Positions 26,690 to 38,292 are shown, counted from the first letter of the stretch. The stretch: DNA of 64,000 nt from Serilophus lunatus (GCA_013399895.1 VXBA01003435.1:62001-126000), one strand, 5' to 3'. Program-made: numbers and translations. Notes: generated by a model from the letters alone, not told the origin.

Positions 26690-27545
26690 TTGGACAATCA
26701 AACCCAAAGGATAGCAGCCAATGAATCAAAGTGTACCTATTGATCAAGTATAAGGCATGTTCCTCCAAGATTGATAAAAGGGGCGATACTTTAAAAACTT
26801 TAATAGTGACCTCAAAGAGGATTGATCACTATCAGGTTCTTGCACTACCCCATGTTGGAGATTTTGATTTTTATGCTGGAGGGCTGGGCTATTCTTGCTG
26901 AAGAACCTCAACGAGCTGGAAAAATGGTCTAATAAGGACCTCATAATGATCAACAAATACAAACATAAAGTCTTGTACTTGGCACGCAACAAGTCCATCT
27001 TCAGTCCTGGCTGGTATGTCTTTCAGAACTGACCCAGGATCAAGATATGTTTATAACAATGAACACTAAATGCCTACTGGAGTGGATTAGCAAGGATGCA
27101 GTTAGCTAACAGTTATTCGTCTACATTCAATGATTGTGAATTTGGTGTGTATATCCAGAGTATTGTGTCTGGTTTTGGATCCCTGGTAAAATAGTCTTAT
27201 CAACAAACAGAATCTAGTAGAGAATCACCAAGATGGTTAGAAAGACTGAAGAACATGACATAGATGTTGAAACATTGTTTAGCATGGAGAAAGCAAGAAT
27301 GAAGAGGAATCTAATTTCAGTTTTTCATTACTTAGAAAGGAGTTATAGTAAAGATTTTTCTCTTGGATGTGTACACTGAAAGATCAAAAGCTAGTAACCA
27401 CAATCACAAGGAAGAAAAATTCTCCTTGGATATAATATTCACTGTTAAAGGGGTGAAGCACTGGAAAGGCTACACAGGGACAGAGGAATCTCTCTCCCCT
27501 GTGATTTCCAAAATTTAACTGTTCAAAACCCTGGGCTGCCTGTCT
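26690..27545 (+). repeat. CR1 LINE, diverged segment from the end of ORF2 into the 3' region
   Basis: Similarity to CR1 runs through 'cccaaaggatagcagccaatgaatcaaagt' (RT region), 'gagctggaaaaatggtct..aaggacctcat..atcaacaaata' and 'aaagtcttgtacttggcacg' (C-terminal part of the polymerase frame). It continues through 'tattgtgtctggttttgg', 'atcaccaagatggtta' and 'gaagaaaaattctccttggata', then 'gtgaagcactggaaaggct'. Many indels and stops break every frame. The terminal ATTCTATG repeat is absent, so this copy is truncated at both ends. It is older than the CR1 tails elsewhere in the window. Confidence 0.75.
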
Positions 27546-29082
27546 TAAGAAGCAAGTTAAATGGACCTGGGTCAGCTGCCCTTCTGTATTTTCCCCCTTA
27601 CAATAAAAATGGAAATAAATTACAACCTTTTCACCAAACGCACACATCAAAAATATTTTATGCTATTCTATTCTTCTCCGTTATGATATATTTTTACCTC
27701 TTTCAAAGCTGAATTTCTTAACCTCAAGTAGTCTCATGGATTCATGCAGTCATGGTTAGTCAGCCAATACCAATTTTCAGTACGCCCTCCTCAAGTCCAA
27801 ATATAGTTCCTGAGTTACAGAATTGCCACTGAAAAGCCTGGTGGAAATAGGAAGAGAACCTTTAATCAAAAAGATAATCTTGTCACAAACAATATATGAA
27901 AATTGATTTCTAAATCTCCTCAAAACACTTTACTCTGGAAAAGAGAGTGATGTTTTGTTTCCAAACTTCTAAAAAATGTTAAGACAATATATTTATTTTC
28001 TTTTTCGTTTCCTTATTAATTTATTTCCTTTCTTTATGAAGTGAATAGATTCAATTGACAGAAGAATGCAAGAAAAGGAATAGTGAGACTTATCTGTAAT
28101 ACCACCAAGCTAACACTTCCACTTCTGAGAGTTTTCAAGAGAACTATTTCACCTTGTTCAATTGTATTATTAGTATTCAGCCCACACTGGAAGAAAGCAG
28201 AAAGGGCCATGTTACAATTTCCATTGTGCTTGTCTGTGAATTGAAGCATCAGCTGACACCTGTAGTACAATCACAGAATGCAAGCAGCACAGTTCATAAA
28301 CCTATTTTTCTCAGGTTTTATCACTTTAGGATGTAAATGCAACAGTGCATTCTACCCTAGTTTTGGCTTGAAAAAGATGATCACTTACTATTTCTATTTG
28401 GTATTTTAAATATTGCATCAATATTAGAGAGAGTAATGATTTTACAGATGTAACACTGGTGAAGAAAAGCATAAACAGATGCACAATATATTAGAAATGG
28501 CATGCCTTAGATAGTCATAGTGAATTAGAGAGAATGAGCAAATCCAACATGGCCAGTAAATATGGTTGCACTATCTATACTGGATGTAAGAGGCAACAGT
28601 ACTGCTTCTTTGAGGTTTAGATCAGGAATTTGAATTTGAATGTTCCTGAAAATTTTTTCTAATATCTCATTACTTCTGAACACTTCGTTGCCATGTATAT
28701 ATTTATAAAGTATATAATAATTTTTGTATTTTATTGCAATAAATTTGTAATGAAATGTCCTATGTGCTTGCAGTTGTGCTGTTCTGCATCTATTTTACAA
28801 AGAGTCCTGAATACTCTAAAGCATTTAGGTAACTCAGGTACTTTCAGATGTCTACATTTGACAATCCCTTCACCTATTCTTCTTTCTAGTAATATCTGTC
28901 ATCCAAACTCTCTCTGGTTATTCAGTTAACCCACTGGCTACTGCATTCCTCTGATATTGTGAGACACTTGTCTTCGTGTCCATCCTAGACTCATTTTCAT
29001 GTGTATCTGGCTTCTATATACTTTAAAGGAGGACTTTTAAATGCAGTCTTTTATAACTATGCCCTAACCATCACTTCATAGG
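27546..29082. other. unannotated sequence
   Basis: Nothing was recognised between the CR1 segment and the LTR that starts at 29089. Confidence 0.4.
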
Positions 29083-29088
29083 AGTTTC

Positions 29089-30831
29089 TGGAACAGGTTG
29101 TTCTCAGTGTTTTGTTGTGAGTTAGCTGAGGTTTGTAAAAACTTTCCTTTTTATTATTTGGATTTAAATAAAAGATTTTTTTCCTTCCCTGTTTCTGTCT
29201 CCACCTCCCTTTCCCCTCCCCTCCCCTCTCCCACCTGTTGACCCGTTTTGGTCCATGTGTTTTCTTCTTCAGGGGAAGTGTGGGAGGGAGGAGACGTGTA
29301 TGGGCTGGGAGTGGGGAGGATGGAAAGGGGGGGTTCGAGGAGGCAGTGATCCTGCATGACAGCCACAAAGACAGCCAGGAATGCCCAAAAATACTGGGGC
29401 AGCCCTCCACTCCTACAAAGCTGCTTTTCAGAGGAGCCACCCCAGTCCTGATGGCCATGAGGAGTGGTGGCTCCTCCATTCCCACCACCAGGGCAAGTGA
29501 GCGGTCAGGCCTCTGAGCACGGCAGGGGGGGGGGTTGAGTGGTTCCACAGTAGACGCGGTGCCGGGAGCAGACGATTTCTGCAGCAGCACCGAGAGCGAG
29601 CAATGCTGCAGCGGCGCTGGCGCAGTAGTTTTTGTGCGCTTTCCTATGGGCAGCCAATGAAATGCTGGGATGCTAGGAGCAGCAGCAAAAAGACAAAGGG
29701 AGGCGGCAGCAGCAGCGCGGTGGCAGCAGAGGCGTGGCCCACCCAGCATGGCAGTAGAGGCGGCGAGGCCGGGCCAGCAGTCGCCCAGCAGCGTCTCCCG
29801 CACTGCCCGCACTGGCGATGTGAGGGCTGCAGCGGTGGCAGGAGAAGCACAACAAGGAGTTGAATACAGACGGGCCCCGGGCTGCAGCGATGTCAGGTTC
29901 AGTGGCGTGTGGGGGGAGCGGAGCATGTTGTCCCAAAGCCGCAGAGGTGGTAGAGGCGGCAGCTGGGCCAAGCCAGGCCAGGCCACGCTGCACCAACTCT
30001 GCCCTCACTCCCTCACCACCGGCGCAGCTGCGGGCAGCAGCCCCGGTGGCGGGGCAGTGGCACATGGCAATGCCATGTTTTTCGGCCAGCGGGGCCTGGA
30101 GGCAGTGCTGAGACAGAGCTGGGGTGGGATGGGACCAGGGAGACCAATGAGAATTTGGCGAGAGGCAAGTCTTTTGGGGCGGGCTGGGGGAGGTGTGCAG
30201 GACAGGGTATTCTGGGAGGGCCTGAGGACTCTATAACCAGAGGATTTCCCAGCCTCTCTCTCTCTTTATGTCTGGAGCGCTTCGGAGAAAGGAGCTAGTT
30301 TCAGTGCCCGGGTTCCCAGCATCTGCCATCTTGAAACCACCATGTGCTTTTTGCCAGTCCCAGCTGCAGTAACTGCTATGCCTCGGATCTGCTGCTCTTT
30401 CCTGCCAAGAGCTCGGTGGTTTCATTGGTGAGCTCCTGGATCCCTTCCCATCTCCAGTGGTCATCCCTCTGCTCCCTGACATGTTCCAGAGACTAGCGAC
30501 AGGTAACAGGCGCGCACCCCCCATCCATCATCGTCACTACTTTCCACAGCTGCCCCTCAATCAACTGCATTTTAGGACATTGAAATGGGGAATAAGTTGT
30601 CTCTGTTTTGTTTTTGCCCAGAGGGGGTGGGACTTGTGGATGTGTGTGTGCTTTTGTGGGGTTTTTGGGTTTTGGATAGTGGTTGTTGGTTTTCCCTCTG
30701 GGTTTTTTTTTGGTATTTTAAGATTTTTAGTTCATTTTTTTTTTTCTACCTCATATAATAAATTCTTATTTCTTTAATACATCTTGTATCCAGAATTTAT
30801 AAACCAATATTTTGTCCACCAAACCAGGACA
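29089..30831 (+). repeat. long solo LTR with GC-rich U3 (same family as 2890-3791)
   Basis: It begins TGGAACAGG at 29089 and ends CCAGGACA at 30831. Direct AGTTTC copies lie at 29083-29088 and 30832-30837. The promoter TATA element is at 30231-30236 and the AATAAA at 30757-30762. From 30073 on it parallels the copy ending at 3791. The U3 from about 29500 to 30100 is extremely GC- and CpG-rich, with GCAGCAGC-type runs, which creates long open frames on both strands (up to 309 codons antisense). None resembles a known protein. The 3' end and duplication are solid. The 5' end rests on the duplication alone, since the 5' terminus does not mirror the 3' terminus well. Confidence 0.75.
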
Positions 30832-30837
30832 AGTTTC

Positions 30838-31948
30838 TAGTTGATGTTACACCTTATTAAATAACTTAAATATTCACCAGGGCAGGCAAATACTGCAATT
30901 CAGTAGTGATTATGCAACCATGTGAAATGATCAAATTAAAGTTCATACTCCAAGACGATGTTTAAATTAGTGCACATGGTGGACCAGATTCAGTACAACA
31001 AAATGAAAAATGCTATAATTTTGTAGGAGTCTGAAGGGCTGCAGAGATCTAATTCCTGTTCAAATTATTAAAATAAAAATTTGTACAAGAGTCACCCATA
31101 TTTCGGGCACTCCCAGGGTAGCAGGGAGACTGAGAAATCACTGCTTCCTCCTTTCTATTTGTTGTGAGCACAGTCACTGAGCTTTATAATAGAGTTTACA
31201 TCTATCAAACTTGAGTGGAGACAAGCATGTCTCTCCAGTCTGATCAAGGTCTGATAGGCTCATTCCCCCCATTACAGAAATATCCTGCTAGTTGTGCTAA
31301 ATATTTCCATACATAAATGGAAACACTTACTATTACAAAAACTCCTTCCACGTTCTACAAAAAGAATAGTCGACCGGATATCAATTGAACTAAAAACCTT
31401 TAAGCAAATACCCACTTGAAATAATGGTAATAATCATCTTAATAATATGTTAGTATTCCAAGTACTGAGGTCTCAAGGAGTTTGTTGTAAGAAGCCACTT
31501 TTATTTTGTTACTAAAGCAAGTAACATTTAAGCCAGGCATAAAAATACTCTCCTCTTTTACAAATCAGTACAGTAGCAATATGAACCGTGAAATTTTTAA
31601 CTGCCTGCATTACTAAAACAGAATCAGACACATCACAGACAAGAGCACCTGAGAAAATGGGATAATCACACTCAGATATGTGATCTAGGATCACTGCAGT
31701 GGGTCTATTTTATACAAGTTGACAGGTAGTTTAGTAAGTGATACAGCAAAGCTAGAACCTGAGAAAGAAGCAGCTTGTTTCTGACAATAAATACTTTGCA
31801 AGCAGCCAAACAAAGTATAGCTCATTTTTTGTGAAGACGTTGCCTGTGAGATACAACACAAAGAGAGACTTGCATGCAGTTTTTGCAGGGAGGAAAATAT
31901 TTGTGCTCTTCCCCTTTGTACTGTCTACAGATGTTCTACTTTAAGAAC
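30838..31948. other. unannotated sequence
   Basis: Unique AT-rich DNA between two LTRs. No repeat family was recognised. Confidence 0.35.
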
Positions 31949-32886
31949 CTGACTGTGGTGGTTTAATCCACCTTTTAGCATTCAGGGGGCAAGTTCAATA
32001 AAAGTGACAAAAAACTGAATAGAATTTTCAGCAGGTGAACAATTTATTACAGGGGAATTAAATTAGGGAGGTAGGGATAACCCACAGGAGACCCCAGAAT
32101 TACATCGAGGGACACCCAACACGCAAGGGGAAAAAAAAACACACAAAAAGGGAAAAAACAAAAAAAAGAAAAGGGAACTGTTCCTTTCATCCAGATGACT
32201 AGCTGAAAAAAAACAGGGGAGAAGGGTAGGAAAAGGTGTCTCCTTCTTTTCCTTCTCTCCTGGAAGGACTTCAGGCCCTCCAAGCTCTCTGAAAAACACA
32301 AACAGAGGTAAAAAACAACTCCCTCCCTCCCCCTCTCCAAAGGATACTTCCCAGCAAGCTGGAAATGACTCTCGTGTTGAGAGAAATGGGTGGAATCCCG
32401 CCGGGGGGGGGGCCCGCGGGTGCTGGGGACCAGAGCTGTGGTCTTCCTCCTCACAGCAGCAGCCGAAGAAGAAGAAGAACCTGGGGCGGGGCCGTGCCTC
32501 GACTTTTAAGCCTTCTCATTCTCGCGTGGATCTCGTCGCCTTCTTCNCAAATTCTTGGCCATGGCCGACCCAGGGCTGCGTGCTGCTGTCCGCGCTCTGG
32601 GGGGTGAGGAGCTGCCCTGAGGGCACCGGGACTGGCGCAGGCCCCGCTCTGTCCTGGCCCCCGTGGGCACAGGGAGAGCAGCCCACCCCCCTCTTCCCCC
32701 TCCCCAAGTCCTGGGAGAGCAGCTGGAGCAAGGGCCCCCCTCCCCCCGCAGCCCACCACCCCGGTCTCAGCCGGGGGCAACGCCCCTTCCCGAAACGGCT
32801 TTGAGGAAAATTGAATTTTAACTCAGGTAAGTGGGTTGGTCTCTTACACCCCCTTTCAAAAGCCTTTTTCAAACGGCTACACTGAC
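31949..32886. other. 5-bp target-site duplication CTGAC
   Basis: CTGAC is present directly outside both LTR termini (31949-31953 and 32882-32886), which fixes the boundaries of the antisense solo LTR. Confidence 0.88.
31954..32881 (-). repeat. solo LTR, antisense, 5-bp duplication
   Basis: On the minus strand the element starts TGTAGCCGTTTGAA at 32881 and ends TTAAACCACCACA at 31954, with an AATAAA signal complementary to 32043-32048. It is flanked by exact 5-bp repeats CTGAC (31949-31953 and 32882-32886). The U3 portion (about 32360-32790) is GC-rich and contains the single ambiguous base n at 32547. A 5-bp duplication and TGTAGTGG/CCACCACA-type ends fit an ERVL- or ERV1-like class, and the ends resemble those of the LTR at 38293-39304. 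The many overlapping open frames here are LTR composition artefacts. Confidence 0.88.
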
Positions 32887-33009
32887 CAGCTCGTGGCTTA
32901 AATTATATTATGCAAGAAATAGAGAGCATTACTACTATGATGGTGGGAGATATATACATAAAGAAAGAAAATTTAGGAAATCCTAATTGGTACTGTACCA
33001 GATTTCAAT

Positions 33010-33240
33010 GTCTTTTGTGTCATAACAGGACAAACAAGTCTAAATTTAAACCAGCGGCATGGTTTAATTGCAAGCAAATTTATTTTGGATTGTTCTGCTG
33101 TACATAGTATTTTACTATGACTAGCAATGACAAGCAATAACTAGGGTCCCACTGGCTTGCACAGCTATATAAGGAAGAATTCTTGAATAAAAAAGTAGCT
33201 GGTCGCCTCACCACAGTTCACCTATCTCTGCATTTTACTT
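33010..33240 (+). repeat. possible short ERVK-like LTR remnant
   Basis: A TATA box (CTATATAAGG, about 33165-33174) is followed within about 20 bases by AATAAA (about 33186) and then a short segment with CACCACAG and TTCACA. The very short TATA-to-AATAAA spacing is like alpha/betaretrovirus-type LTRs and like the LTR at 43405-43742. Ends and duplication were not found. A chance promoter-like arrangement is possible. Confidence 0.3.
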
Positions 33241-34466
33241 CACATTCTAGTTCTAAATCAAAATAAACTGAAGGATTTTGTGAGGACAGTCAGATCTATT
33301 CAGACCCCAAAGAGGATTGGCTCACACACAGTGGTCCATCCCTCCTGGTAGTGCAAATGAAACCAACTTGAGCCACGTGACTTTGGTAACCTGAGTATAG
33401 ACACTGGTATCATTATGGCTCAAGTCAATAGAAACAATTAGACCAAATTTACTTTTAGGACTGGTCTATACAAAGATGAACAGAGCTATTGTAACATGAA
33501 GAAAGGAAGCTAACAGTGAATGCCTAGGTGTTGTTTATCAGTACGTGATAAATATATTAAAGCACTAGTCCAAACTCTGTTGAACATTCAGTACAAAATA
33601 ACATTCATTCTTATTGAAAGGAGTTTGGAAAATAAAAGTCATCATGGTGTCATCAGAGTTTTTCAGTTCTTTCTACAAACATGTCTCTTAACCTGATAAG
33701 ACTTTATATTGTTATTTATAAATTGCAATATTCATGACATTGCATGCCTACAGTAAATAGCCAGTGGAAACATCAGCTCCATCTATATTAATAAGTGGTG
33801 TAGGATCAAGTATCACTAGTTGAGAAATCACAAGTGGCATAACCTGGTTATATTTAATTCACACAACACTTGACCATGGATTTCCCCTCAGTTTCAGGTG
33901 GCTCTTACACATGATACTATTTTGGCTATATTTTTATGTTTGAGTGTGGAAATGGAAAAAATAGTGCTGAAGGATTACACAAAACAGACTTATCCATGCT
34001 GTCTATTGTGAATGGTCTTTGGCATATGCTATTCCCAAACTCACGCATGGGAATCTTCTAGGAAAATGTGATAAAACCCAACAGAGTTAAAATTTAGGTA
34101 GTATGGATAACCAATGTTCCAAAGCTAAAGCATGTTCTTTTTTTTTTTTTTAATAATATAGATTTGGTTATTGAAACCATGGCTTTAACACTTATCTGTC
34201 AATGTTATAAAGCATAAAGAAATTGCCAGAAATCTAATTTCCATCACATTCACATTTTTAGAATGTAATCTATAATATTGCCCTATATTTGCAGCCAAGT
34301 CCTTCAGTCTCTAAAGTTAAAGGTAAGATCTAATAGCATGGGTAGTTGCTGAGCAAGTGTTCTGGGACTCATAGGGTTACCTTACATTGATGTCTCTCTC
34401 ATTTAAAATTATAGAGAAGAAAATCACATTGATGGTTGCTTATTTTTATTTTGTAATTACTCCTAC
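33241..34466. other. unannotated sequence
   Basis: Unique AT-rich DNA with a poly-T tract at about 34138-34152. Nothing else was recognised. Confidence 0.35.
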
Positions 34467-34471
34467 CTTGG

Positions 34472-34989
34472 TGCTGTGGGTCAACTTCAGCCCGTTAAGC
34501 TAAGTCCCCGCTAAGTCACTCGCTTACCACCAATTTTCACTCTCCCTTGGAACGGAGGAGAGAATTAGGAGAGCAAAAAGCAAGAAAACTCATAGGTCAA
34601 GATAAGGACAGTTTAGCAGAGGAGGGGGAATAACCCCTGCCAAGGGGTGCAAAAATTTTCAATCACCACCACTAGACCAATTTAATGCCCATTCAGTCCC
34701 GAAGCAATGGCTTTCTTGAAATACACACACACATTTCTCAAAATGATGTTACATGGAATGGAGTATCTCTGATCAGCTGTGTCTACTCCCAACTTCTTGC
34801 CCACTCCCAGCCTTATCACTGAGGGGTGAAGGAAGAAACAGAAGGATGTAACACTGTGTAAGTACTGTTCAGCAACAGGATAAACATTGGTGTATTGACA
34901 GTCCTGTTTTGTTGCCAGTCTAAACAGTATATGGACCCATGTGATGAAAAGTAACTGCATCCCAATCAATCCCAATCAAACCCAGTACA
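34472..34989 (-). repeat. ERVL-type solo LTR, antisense (family shared with 16724-17289)
   Basis: Read on the minus strand it starts TGTACTGGGTTTG at 34989. It carries the same blocks as the sense copy at 16724-17289: GTTTAGACTGG, CTGAACAGTACTTACACAG, GGCTGGGAGTGGGCAAGAAG, a CTGATCAGAG block, ATTCCATGTAACATC and, near its 3' end, TAGGTGGTTTTCG-like U5. It ends GACCCACAGCA at 34472. Flanks are CTTGG (34467-34471) and TTTGG (34990-34994), a 5-bp duplication with one mismatch. It is a solo LTR. Confidence 0.82.
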
Positions 34990-34994
34990 TTTGG

Positions 34995-35384
34995 TATTCA
35001 TGTCCTTCAGTTTGCTTTCTCTCTCTGATCCTGTCATTTACCCTCATCTTTGTTATTGTCCTGGCACTGCAGTACTATATAGTAATGACTATTTTAAAAT
35101 GAAACTTTTCATCATTTCACAGTCTATTCCTCATATCTCCATACTATTTTTCTATATTAATTTATTATAAATTTGAATGTAAAACTTGAAAAACCATCAA
35201 AAGTTTTAAAGACTACTTATATTGATGTGCGTCAAACAAGTGAATAGTTAGATCAGAGTGGCTGATCACATATCCAAAAGGATTAATGAGCTTCCTCTGC
35301 CTAGAGAAATTATAGTTGACAAAAAAGGAACTTATAGCTCCAAAATATAACGTTATTGTTTAGGCAACAAATTTCTTAGAACTC
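34995..35384. other. unannotated sequence
   Basis: AT-rich DNA between two LTRs. Nothing was recognised. Confidence 0.35.
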
Positions 35385-36631
35385 TGTCATGGTTTTAACC
35401 TGTTTGTCTTTTGAATTCTTACCCATTCTTTCTCTCACGGAGCTGTGGCAGACGTGCTGAAGATGGGAGCTGCCCTCGTTGTCTTGGCAACAGGACGGCG
35501 CCTGCCCTTTCCTTCCCCCAGCCTGCCGGGGGACTGGCGGGCCTCGCCCCAGCAGCCCCACGCGTGCGTGCCGTGCTGAGGAACGATGCCCGCCCCGTGA
35601 GGGGGAGAGAGACGGTGCCCCCACCATGGCGCCGCTAAGGGGCCGAGGGCGCAGCAGCGGTCCTCTCCTTCAGCCCCAGGATTTGGCGAGACCAGCTTCC
35701 CGGACGCTCTAACACCTGCTGCCACCGCCGACATCGGAGCAAGACAATGTGGCTTTCACCTGGGTGCTGCCATCTTGCAGTGACATAAGAAGAGGGAGAC
35801 AGATGTGTGACTCAGAGCTGCTTCTTACTGGACAGAACAGGCACCATGCGGGCAGGGATAACGGGGGTTTAAAAGCTGTGCCAGCGAGGGTCCCTCCCCT
35901 CTTCTTTTTGCTTCCATCAGACCTGGACCAAGAGGGGGCATTCAGCCACTTGGATTTGCAGCTGCTTGGCCTCTTCCGCGTTTTCTCTTCAGCACCAGCG
36001 AGGCCTCCCTGGAGAGCCCAGATACTACAGCAGTGAACCCATCAGCTTCCAGTCGGCAGCTTGAGCTCTACTGTCATAACTTTCTCAGCAACTTTGTTTT
36101 TCCCTTTTCTCCTTTCCTTTTTCTGTGGGTCCCTGAGGGTAGGGGTACAGGGTGGTTAGAGCACGTCTCCTTGTATGGGTTTCTCTCCCAGTGAGGTGCA
36201 GGGTGGTTAGAACGCATGTCCTCCTGTGGGTTCTCTCCTGGTGGATCTTCAGAGTGGTTTTGAATATGCCTTTTCTTTGGGATTTTCTCCCAGTGTGTGT
36301 GGGTTCTCTCGGTGGACCAGCAGGGTGGTTTAGAATGTGTTTTCTTGTGTGGGTTCCCTCCCAATGGGCTGTGGGGTGGAAAGGTGTGTGTATTTCTCCC
36401 GGTGTGGGTGGAGGTTTTGTGTGTTTGTGTGATAAGTGTGTGTGTGTGGTGGTTGGAAGTCACAATTGTGTGGTGGTGAGGTGCGAAGATAGAAATATAT
36501 ATATATAAATATATATATAATACATATTTATATTATTATTTTCTATGTATTTTTCTGTAATAAATTTTTCATTCACTTAATGAGCTTCTGTTCTGAGTGT
36601 TAAATATTCTCCATTGTCTCAAATTGAGACA
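35385..36631 (+). repeat. 5' LTR of an ERVL-like endogenous retrovirus
   Basis: It starts TGTCATGG at 35385 and ends GAGACA at 36631, and the termini mirror each other (TGTC...GACA). An AATAAA lies at 36559-36564. The U3 is GC-rich (35430-36060), followed by a 51-bp-period tandem array (about 36120-36400) and an (AT)n tract (about 36496-36525). A tRNA-Leu primer-binding site follows four bases after the LTR end, which proves the orientation and that this was a 5' LTR. Open frames inside it are artefacts of composition. Confidence 0.88.
36120..36400 (+). repeat. 51-bp-period minisatellite inside the LTR
   Basis: The core CAGGGTGGTTAGA recurs at 36148, 36199, 36250 (as CAGAGTGGTTTTGA) and 36321, with a degraded copy near 36371. 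Spacings are 51, 51, 71 and about 50 bp. Each unit also carries a GGGTTCTCTCCCAGTG-like segment. The 71-bp spacing reflects a partial duplication of that segment. Confidence 0.85.
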
Positions 36632-36635
36632 TTTT

Positions 36636-36653
36636 TGGTGTCAGAAGTGTGAT
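36636..36653 (+). promoter_or_regulatory. retroviral primer-binding site for tRNA-Leu
   Basis: TGGTGTCAGAAGTGTGAT matches the reverse complement of the 3' end of a tRNA-Leu (TGGTGTCAGAAGTGGGAT) at 17 of 18 positions. It lies four bases downstream of the LTR end, where reverse transcription of the provirus was primed. A tRNA-Leu primer is typical of ERVL-related elements. Confidence 0.88.
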
Positions 36654-37650
36654 TAAGAACAGAACACCTTAAAGGGAATATAACAAGATCAGAAAGGTTT
36701 CCTTTGGGTACTCACATATACACACCATGCTTTCCATCTTCCTCACAGTGGGGTGGCAGCTGGTCCTGGTATCCATTTTTCCATTTGTGGGACACACAAT
36801 TCACTTAGAGGGACTCACTGAGATTTTGTGAACTGCTATTGAATTCATACGGTGGCTCCAGGCTCTTTTGCCATGGCCACCGATTGTCTTCATCAGTAAT
36901 ATTTGCAAGGGTATTAAGGAGTACCGTAAGCTTAGCCAGTATCCATGGGAATTCTGGGAAAACTACACTTTCTTAGGGGCTGGTGAGAGGAGTGGGACAG
37001 CTTTCCCAAATCTCACTTTCCCTGGCTTGGGAACAACACTCTCCCTTCTGGTTTTGACAAATTTCCATTGGATTTTAAAGATATCATGTTAATTATCATA
37101 ATTGTTCACATCTCGCTTCCTACTTTGCAGAGTAAGTGGGTGGTCCCTTAAAGCTCTGGTTGTTTCAGCCCTAAGCACCTGGTAGCAGGCCCAGAAATCC
37201 ACCTGTGACACTCTTGATCAGCAGTGGGTGAAAACGCTGATGGAAGAGATTGGACAGGTCCTATGTTGTAAGCAAGCCTCTGACATTCTCTAGTCAGTTA
37301 AACAGGTCCAACGCCCCAGCAAAGTAAAGAACCACCTGGGGAGCAGTCTTTGAAGAGGTACTGTGGAAAGCAACTTGGCTGCAGTATGTTGGGTTTTGCT
37401 CAACACAGTGGCTGCAAACCCTTGACAGCGCCCAAAGGGAGGGGTGGAGACAGCACACCCTGAAGCAAACACTAGCAGCTTAGACACTCAGCCCATAGCA
37501 GTGTCCAGCAAGCAGGCTGCCCCAGTGGAAAAGGTGAAAACTGTAGCCCCCCAGGGATCTTGTCTGAGATCACCATAATCATATCAGTATTTTGCCTTCC
37601 AGGCTGAAGAAAAACTCTAGATGTCATTATAGTAAAAAGCAAAAAAACGT
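36654..37650 (+). repeat. degenerate ERV leader / gag-region remnant
   Basis: This sequence continues directly from the primer-binding site and is GC-richer than the flanking DNA. It should be the leader and start of gag. The frame at 36868-37092 (74 codons) is the longest, with stops on every side; no zinc knuckle, protease or polymerase motif is visible. No 3' LTR of this family follows, so the rest of the provirus is deleted. The right-hand limit is set where composition returns to AT-rich and is approximate. Confidence 0.65.
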
Positions 37651-38287
37651 ATAAAATTATTAATTTCCACATTGAAGATTTCCTCTCAGATAACAGGCTA
37701 GAGGTAATTATTTATTTCTTTCTGTAAGTTTCGGGGGGGGGTTGTTTAAATTCCTAGTATGTAATGTGAATTTCCCTTTTCCTGAGAACAGCTGCCTATC
37801 GCATACAGAACTTCAGCTATTGTTTCATTCTTCAAAAAAACCCTTTGTGAATCAGCAGTATTATCTAACCATAGGATTATTACTCAATTTTCTCTGTTGT
37901 TAAGTCAAGGAACAGAAGTTTTTTAATTACTTTCACTTTTTTTTTTTTTTTAAATGTTAATGTGACTTTAGGGAAAAGTACAAGATAAAAGTACAGGACA
38001 AACTTTATGTTCTTTATAATTCAGTATAAAATGCCTTTTATTTTAATAAAATGAACTTAAAATTAATTGAGTCCTTTCATGGTACAAAGTGTCCTGCATA
38101 GGTCAATGGAAATTTTAATAGTCATGCAGTTGGTTGGTTGATACAGAATAGTAGATCTTTAGATCCAAACCTTCCAATTTTCTATCAATACCCCTCTCTG
38201 CAAAGACTAGCAGACTTCATCAATTTTTTATAATTTTAACTTCTAGTAGAAATTAAGTAAGCTTGCTTCTACTTGCAAAATTTCAAG
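37651..38287. other. unannotated sequence
   Basis: Contains a G9 run (near 37732) and a T run (near 37940). No family was recognised. Confidence 0.35.
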
Positions 38288-38292
38288 AGTAC

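Noticed and set aside
29057..29986. 309-codon antisense open frame
   Set aside because: It lies almost entirely in the GC-rich U3 of an LTR, is Pro/Ser/Leu-rich with no domain, and long frames occur on both strands there. Composition explains it.
35411..36036. Several overlapping 75-95 codon frames in a GC-rich stretch
   Set aside because: They lie inside the U3 of the LTR at 35385-36631 and have no domain signature.
36120..36400. Regularly spaced repeats resembling a CRISPR array
   Set aside because: Repeats are contiguous and degenerate with no unique spacers, and lie in a retroviral LTR of a vertebrate genome.
36074..36463. Antisense frame with 17-residue repeats
   Set aside because: The periodicity comes from the 51-bp tandem array in the LTR, which is a multiple of three. 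There is no reason to think it is translated.
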